A DNA stretch of 64,000 bases, taken from Aphrophora alni (taxonomy: Eukaryota > Arthropoda > Insecta > Hemiptera > Aphrophoridae). Positions 60,510 through 64,000 of the stretch are shown one piece after another. Under the pieces are notes generated by a model. It made no database searches and was not told where the DNA came from. It saw nothing but the letters and a program-made list of their open reading frames with translations. Every line of letters begins with the position of its first letter. Position 1 is the stretch's first letter. The position numbers and the translations under genes were made by a program. The DNA lies in NCBI GenBank assembly GCA_963513935.1, contig OY740772.1:9876607-9940606 (forward strand). Direction: 5' to 3'.

Positions 60510-61800
60510 TAACTTTCAACATATTTTACGAATTTTCTTAAAATTTTCAAAAACATAAATATATTTTGTCACTGACAACTTGATGTATAATTTGAACGCT
60601 AATTGAAACTGACATATTACAGTAGTTGAAAAAGTTACAGTAGTTACCTAGTTATAGCCAATTTTGCTGCTGAAAAATATGAATTTTCATTTTTTTTTGT
60701 TGTTAATATTACGCTATTTAAATAAACTACGCTATTTATTTTGTCGTCTACAAAGTTGGTATATGATTTAAACGCTGATTGAAACGGAATAATTTTAAAA
60801 GCGACGCAGTAGTTACTACAGTTTGTATGCAATAAATTAAGGGGAAATCTATATTGTCCAGTTATTTTTGAAGTTTCAGCGGTTGATTATGAAAGTTATC
60901 CACGATTCCCCATTGTCATTTCATTAAATTTAAATCGACATCTTAGTTTAATAAACACAACATTATATTTTTAATAGTAGCATAGAATTTGAAGTACCTT
61001 TCCTCCCGTCATGTCATCTCCGTACACCAGCTTTCCCCTCTCACGCCACCCTTAGCTCATGTTATATGAGTTAGATGTCTATATTTATAAAACTAAACTT
61101 CCGACTATCGGTACAAAGCCGTAACACCGAATCTAGCACCGAAAAGTGAGTTAGTTTAACAGATCCGAAAAGAAGATGTGTCTTATAAGACCGAATACTA
61201 ACAAGATTGCTACAGCACCGAATATGATAAAATCAAATAGCTTCGAAAAGTTTAGGACGTGTTGCACATACCCAAATCGTAATAAAGAAATGTGTTGCAC
61301 AGTGACGAAAGAAATGGAGGAGGGATACGAGGTTTGACATTGGTTGGGTTTGGTTTTATCATTCTGTTAACCACTACGTTTATTTGGTTGTTTAGGAATT
61401 TGTTAGATTGTTGTTGTTGTCTTTTATCACGGTTTATCTATTTTGTTTGTTTGTTATAAAGTTAGAGGGAAAGATCTTATAAGATGTTTATAGATATTCC
61501 TTTATATGTTTGTAATGTAATTAGCCCGACTAACATGGGGCGTGCATATTTATTCAATATATTTGTTTTTTGGCATTTTATATTTTGTTATACCTCCTGA
61601 CTAGATATGTATAAAAAAAAGTTATCATTTTAAAATATTTGAGCTGACATTTTGAAATGAAAATAAAAAATTTCAGTAATTTTTTTTACTTTAATTGTAT
61701 TGTTACCTTAAGTAAAACGTAAGGGATATTTTCATTGTAAAATGTTTTCAACATGTTTTATTAATTTCAAAGAGAACTAAATAAAATAAAAGGCATTTTT
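60510..61800. other. Intergenic, nothing recognised
   Basis: About 61120-61280 has a recurring 'CACCGAA' word. No gene or element supported. Confidence 0.4.
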
Positions 61801-61833
61801 TCATAATAACTACTTCATTTTTTGTACAATACA

Positions 61834-62197
61834 GTACAATATCACATTTCAACGACTACGTCATCGTCCTCATTTGTTACATGGATACAAATACTTTCTG
61901 ACACTGCGCTACAAATGTCATGACCATAGTTTCATACAAATAACAACGTGAAAGCAATATGACCATACCTCAATATAATACAACATATAGAATCCTTAAA
62001 TCAGATGTACAAACAATAATATTCATAATCTTTTAATAGAAGTTAAAAAGGTTATCGAAATAGAAGCGGAAGTGTGGACATGGAGGCGTGAGCATATCGC
62101 ATCTCGTTATCTGTGTAAAAGATTGGCTTATCATAGTTCAGGATCAGAAGAATTTATGTGAGTGTAACAACTGAGTCATTGAAACGTAGCCTTGTAC
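61834..62197. mobile_element. Possible fold-back: inverted pair of GAAAC motifs
   Basis: The minus strand of 61834-61880 (GTAACAA.TGAGGACG...CGTTGAAA...TTGTAC) and the plus strand of 62164-62197 (GTAACAACTGAGTCATTGAA...TTGTAC) are inverse relatives, and both continue into TGTACTGTATTG. The + copy has lost stem II. They bracket about 280 bp that includes the exon-like block at 62040. Confidence 0.45.
62040..62161 (+). CDS. Candidate terminal exon, unknown protein
   Basis: After TTTTAATAG (62031-62039) a 39-codon block is open to TGA 62159. It encodes VKKVIEIEAEVWTWRREHIA and more, a balanced, protein-like composition. AATAAA follows at 62209-62214. Its phase does not fit a direct splice from 60072, so a further exon would be needed, or it belongs to something else. 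No domain recognised. Confidence 0.35.
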
Positions 62198-62208
62198 TGT
62201 ATTGATCA

Positions 62209-62214
62209 AATAAA
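62209..62214 (+). terminator. Poly(A) signal candidate
   Basis: AATAAA 48 bp after TGA 62161, followed by a GT-rich stretch (GTGTTCATTGTG). It lies just beyond the diverged GAAAC motif copy. Confidence 0.35.
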
Positions 62215-62279
62215 GTGTTCATTGTGATAAATTGTATTTCCCTTCATTTGCTAATTGAAGCTTCCACAAGTGTTTCTCT

Positions 62280-63080
62280 TTAGAATGAACGAGTTGCATT
62301 GTAAGACTTTAACATGCCATCATAACAACATACAGCTGCATACTGAGGTATGCATACTATTCTGGAAATCATGAATATTTCACATTTACTACGATTAAAT
62401 AAGAGAGGTAAATTTCTGAACAAAGCAGCAAAGCTATCAGTGTAGAGAAGGACTTTCATGTTACAATCAAAATTCATGGAACCACTGCAACTGGGATTAT
62501 TTTAACTTGTCTTTTAATATCCCTTTAGGCGTATAATTTCTTATCTCTGTGTACATTTTAGATACATTCTTTTTATTTGTCTCTACAACGAGTCTGACAT
62601 TTACGATGCTTTTATGCAACTGACTGTGTCATTTTGTTGTGTCATGGCGTTCGTAAGCTGACTTCTGTGTACACTTTATTTATGTCTTGCCATTACAAGC
62701 GATAAAACAAGACTATAACATATTGCTTACAGAGAAAAATATATTTAGTACAATAATATGATATACCTCATGTGTATGCACTGTAGTGATGGAAAGAAAT
62801 GCTCAAATTTTCATTTTTACACATTGAATTCAAATACAGTCTTTATTAATTATTTGTAAGGAGTTAACAAAATCAAAGTATATGATTTTAAATATAAGTA
62901 CTTAGAACCTATATTGAATAAACTTAGAATATTTAAACTATTCAATGAATATTACTGTCTAGGCAGGATTTTATTAAGAATCTGATTTTAAGACACAATT
63001 CAAATAATATATACTTACTATTAAGTGTAAACACAATTGGTACTTGGTGAAATTCCATATTAAGCCAAAACAACTTAAAA
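62280..63080. other. Intergenic, nothing recognised
   Basis: No supported feature. Confidence 0.4.
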
Positions 63081-63082
63081 CT

Positions 63083-63196
63083 AAATTTCAGATAAAATAA
63101 ACTTTATTTTTAATAGCTGTTGCGCCGTTCGGCATCTTCAAACTAAGTTCACTCAAACAGCTGTCGCAAATGAAGTTTGTTTTATTTGAAATTTCG
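63083..63196. mobile_element. Small fold-back with hammerhead-like centre
   Basis: Arms AAATTTCAGATAAAATAAAC (63088 region) and inverse near 63172-63194 pair with two mismatches; AGCTGTTG/CAGCT words extend the pairing. In the spacer the minus strand reads TTGAAGA, one base, GCCG AA CGGC, then GCAAC: the same layout as 22782-22827 with the GAAA box mutated. Confidence 0.65.
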
Positions 63197-64000
63197 CTTT
63201 AGATTATTTTTGCCTTGATATAATTATTAGTTAGTTTACAATTTTTAAAATAAACATTACTAAAAATTGGTTTAAAATGACGTTAATAATATTTCAATAT
63301 AATAAATTTAATCTTTTTAAAAATTTGCTAGTGGAAATATCAAGAAAAACATCGGTTGAATATTTAGCTTCTTTTTTTGATTACCAATAATTTATAAGCC
63401 TTAATAAAACCCATTGCTCAAAAAATAAGTGTAACAATTTAAAAAAGAAATATTTAAAGAACTAATAAAACGTATTGCTAAAAAACAAGTGTAAAAATTG
63501 GACAAATATATAATTAAAGAACCCTCATGGAAAAGAAAATTTCATTAAAATAAAACAGTTCACTTAAAAGTTAAGCAGATTAATTGATAAATAAATTGAT
63601 TTAAATACAAAGTGTTCAACAAGTTATAGTATGGGTTAGTATTCCGGAAAGGTGAAGTAAATTCAATAAATTTTATGAGTACCATAAACTCTGCAGTATT
63701 ATATCTACAACTTACACAATCACTAAATTTTAATTGATTTGTGTACCAACTCCGGATATATTACAATATACAATACTTTTCGGACATCAGGTATGTATGA
63801 AAGTGATCAAATACTTAAATATTTTTTGAGCAAGTAGGGATCTGTGCACTTTTTCTAATCTCGGCTATGAAAAAAGGATAGTTAACTAAACGTTTGTGAA
63901 GGTGTTGTAGTTTAACGCTGAGGACATTCATAATGTTTTCTGAGTGTACTCATGTTTATGTAAACCAACAAGTGGTTGTCATTTCAATGTAAAATGAGAG
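63197..64000. other. Intergenic, nothing recognised
   Basis: AT-rich to the window end. No supported feature. Confidence 0.4.

Overview
This is a stretch of AT-rich animal nuclear DNA, most likely from an insect. The clues are interstitial TTAGG arrays (the usual insect telomere repeat), a primer-binding site that fits insect tRNA-Lys as I remember it, several mariner-type transposons, LINE relics, fold-back elements and long microsatellites. There is no operon structure, no bacterial gene, and I saw no rRNA, tRNA or CRISPR array. Almost everything is transposable-element sequence or unannotated intergenic DNA. Only one candidate for a host gene was found, near the right end.

Layout. (1) 493-9907 is a young LTR retrotransposon with two 2.63-kb LTRs that differ by about four substitutions and three 1-bp indels. 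It has a tRNA-Lys primer-binding site, an intact gag, a canonical -1 slippery heptamer directly before the gag stop, and a frame encoding a retropepsin plus a long basic tail. Reverse transcriptase, RNase H and integrase are absent, so it must depend on another element. It sits at the (AT)n apex of an older palindrome. (2) 9.9-17.9 kb holds small hairpins, a purine-biased tract, one clean 187-bp MITE and a degenerate array of units of about 1 kb. (3) 17.9-23.1 kb holds mariner-type relics: a DUF4817-type fragment, a fold-back element, an N-terminal HTH_48 mariner relic, and a decayed 1.96-kb element with recognisable ends and a TA duplication. (4) 23-38 kb is a mosaic of dispersed repeat families (named A, B, D, E and F here) present in two or three diverged copies each, with fold-back insertions and a 162-bp AT-cored palindrome. 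(5) 38-54 kb has fold-back elements (one arm broken by TTAGG repeats), two LINE relics (RT C-terminus and RNase H region), a 529-bp MITE, a 310-bp (TC)n tract and another mariner fragment. (6) 54-64 kb is mostly quiet, with tandem repeats, exon-like open blocks between 59.1 and 62.2 kb, and two more fold-backs.

The most unusual recurring signal is a small structured motif, YTGANGA - hairpin - GAAAC. I find it in at least eight places on both strands, usually in the centre of a fold-back element. The best copies (22782-22827 and 32906-32950) fit most of a type-I hammerhead ribozyme fold with pairing flanks. Each also carries one extra base before stem II, so activity is a hypothesis. All assignments come from reading the sequence by eye; no search or folding program was run.
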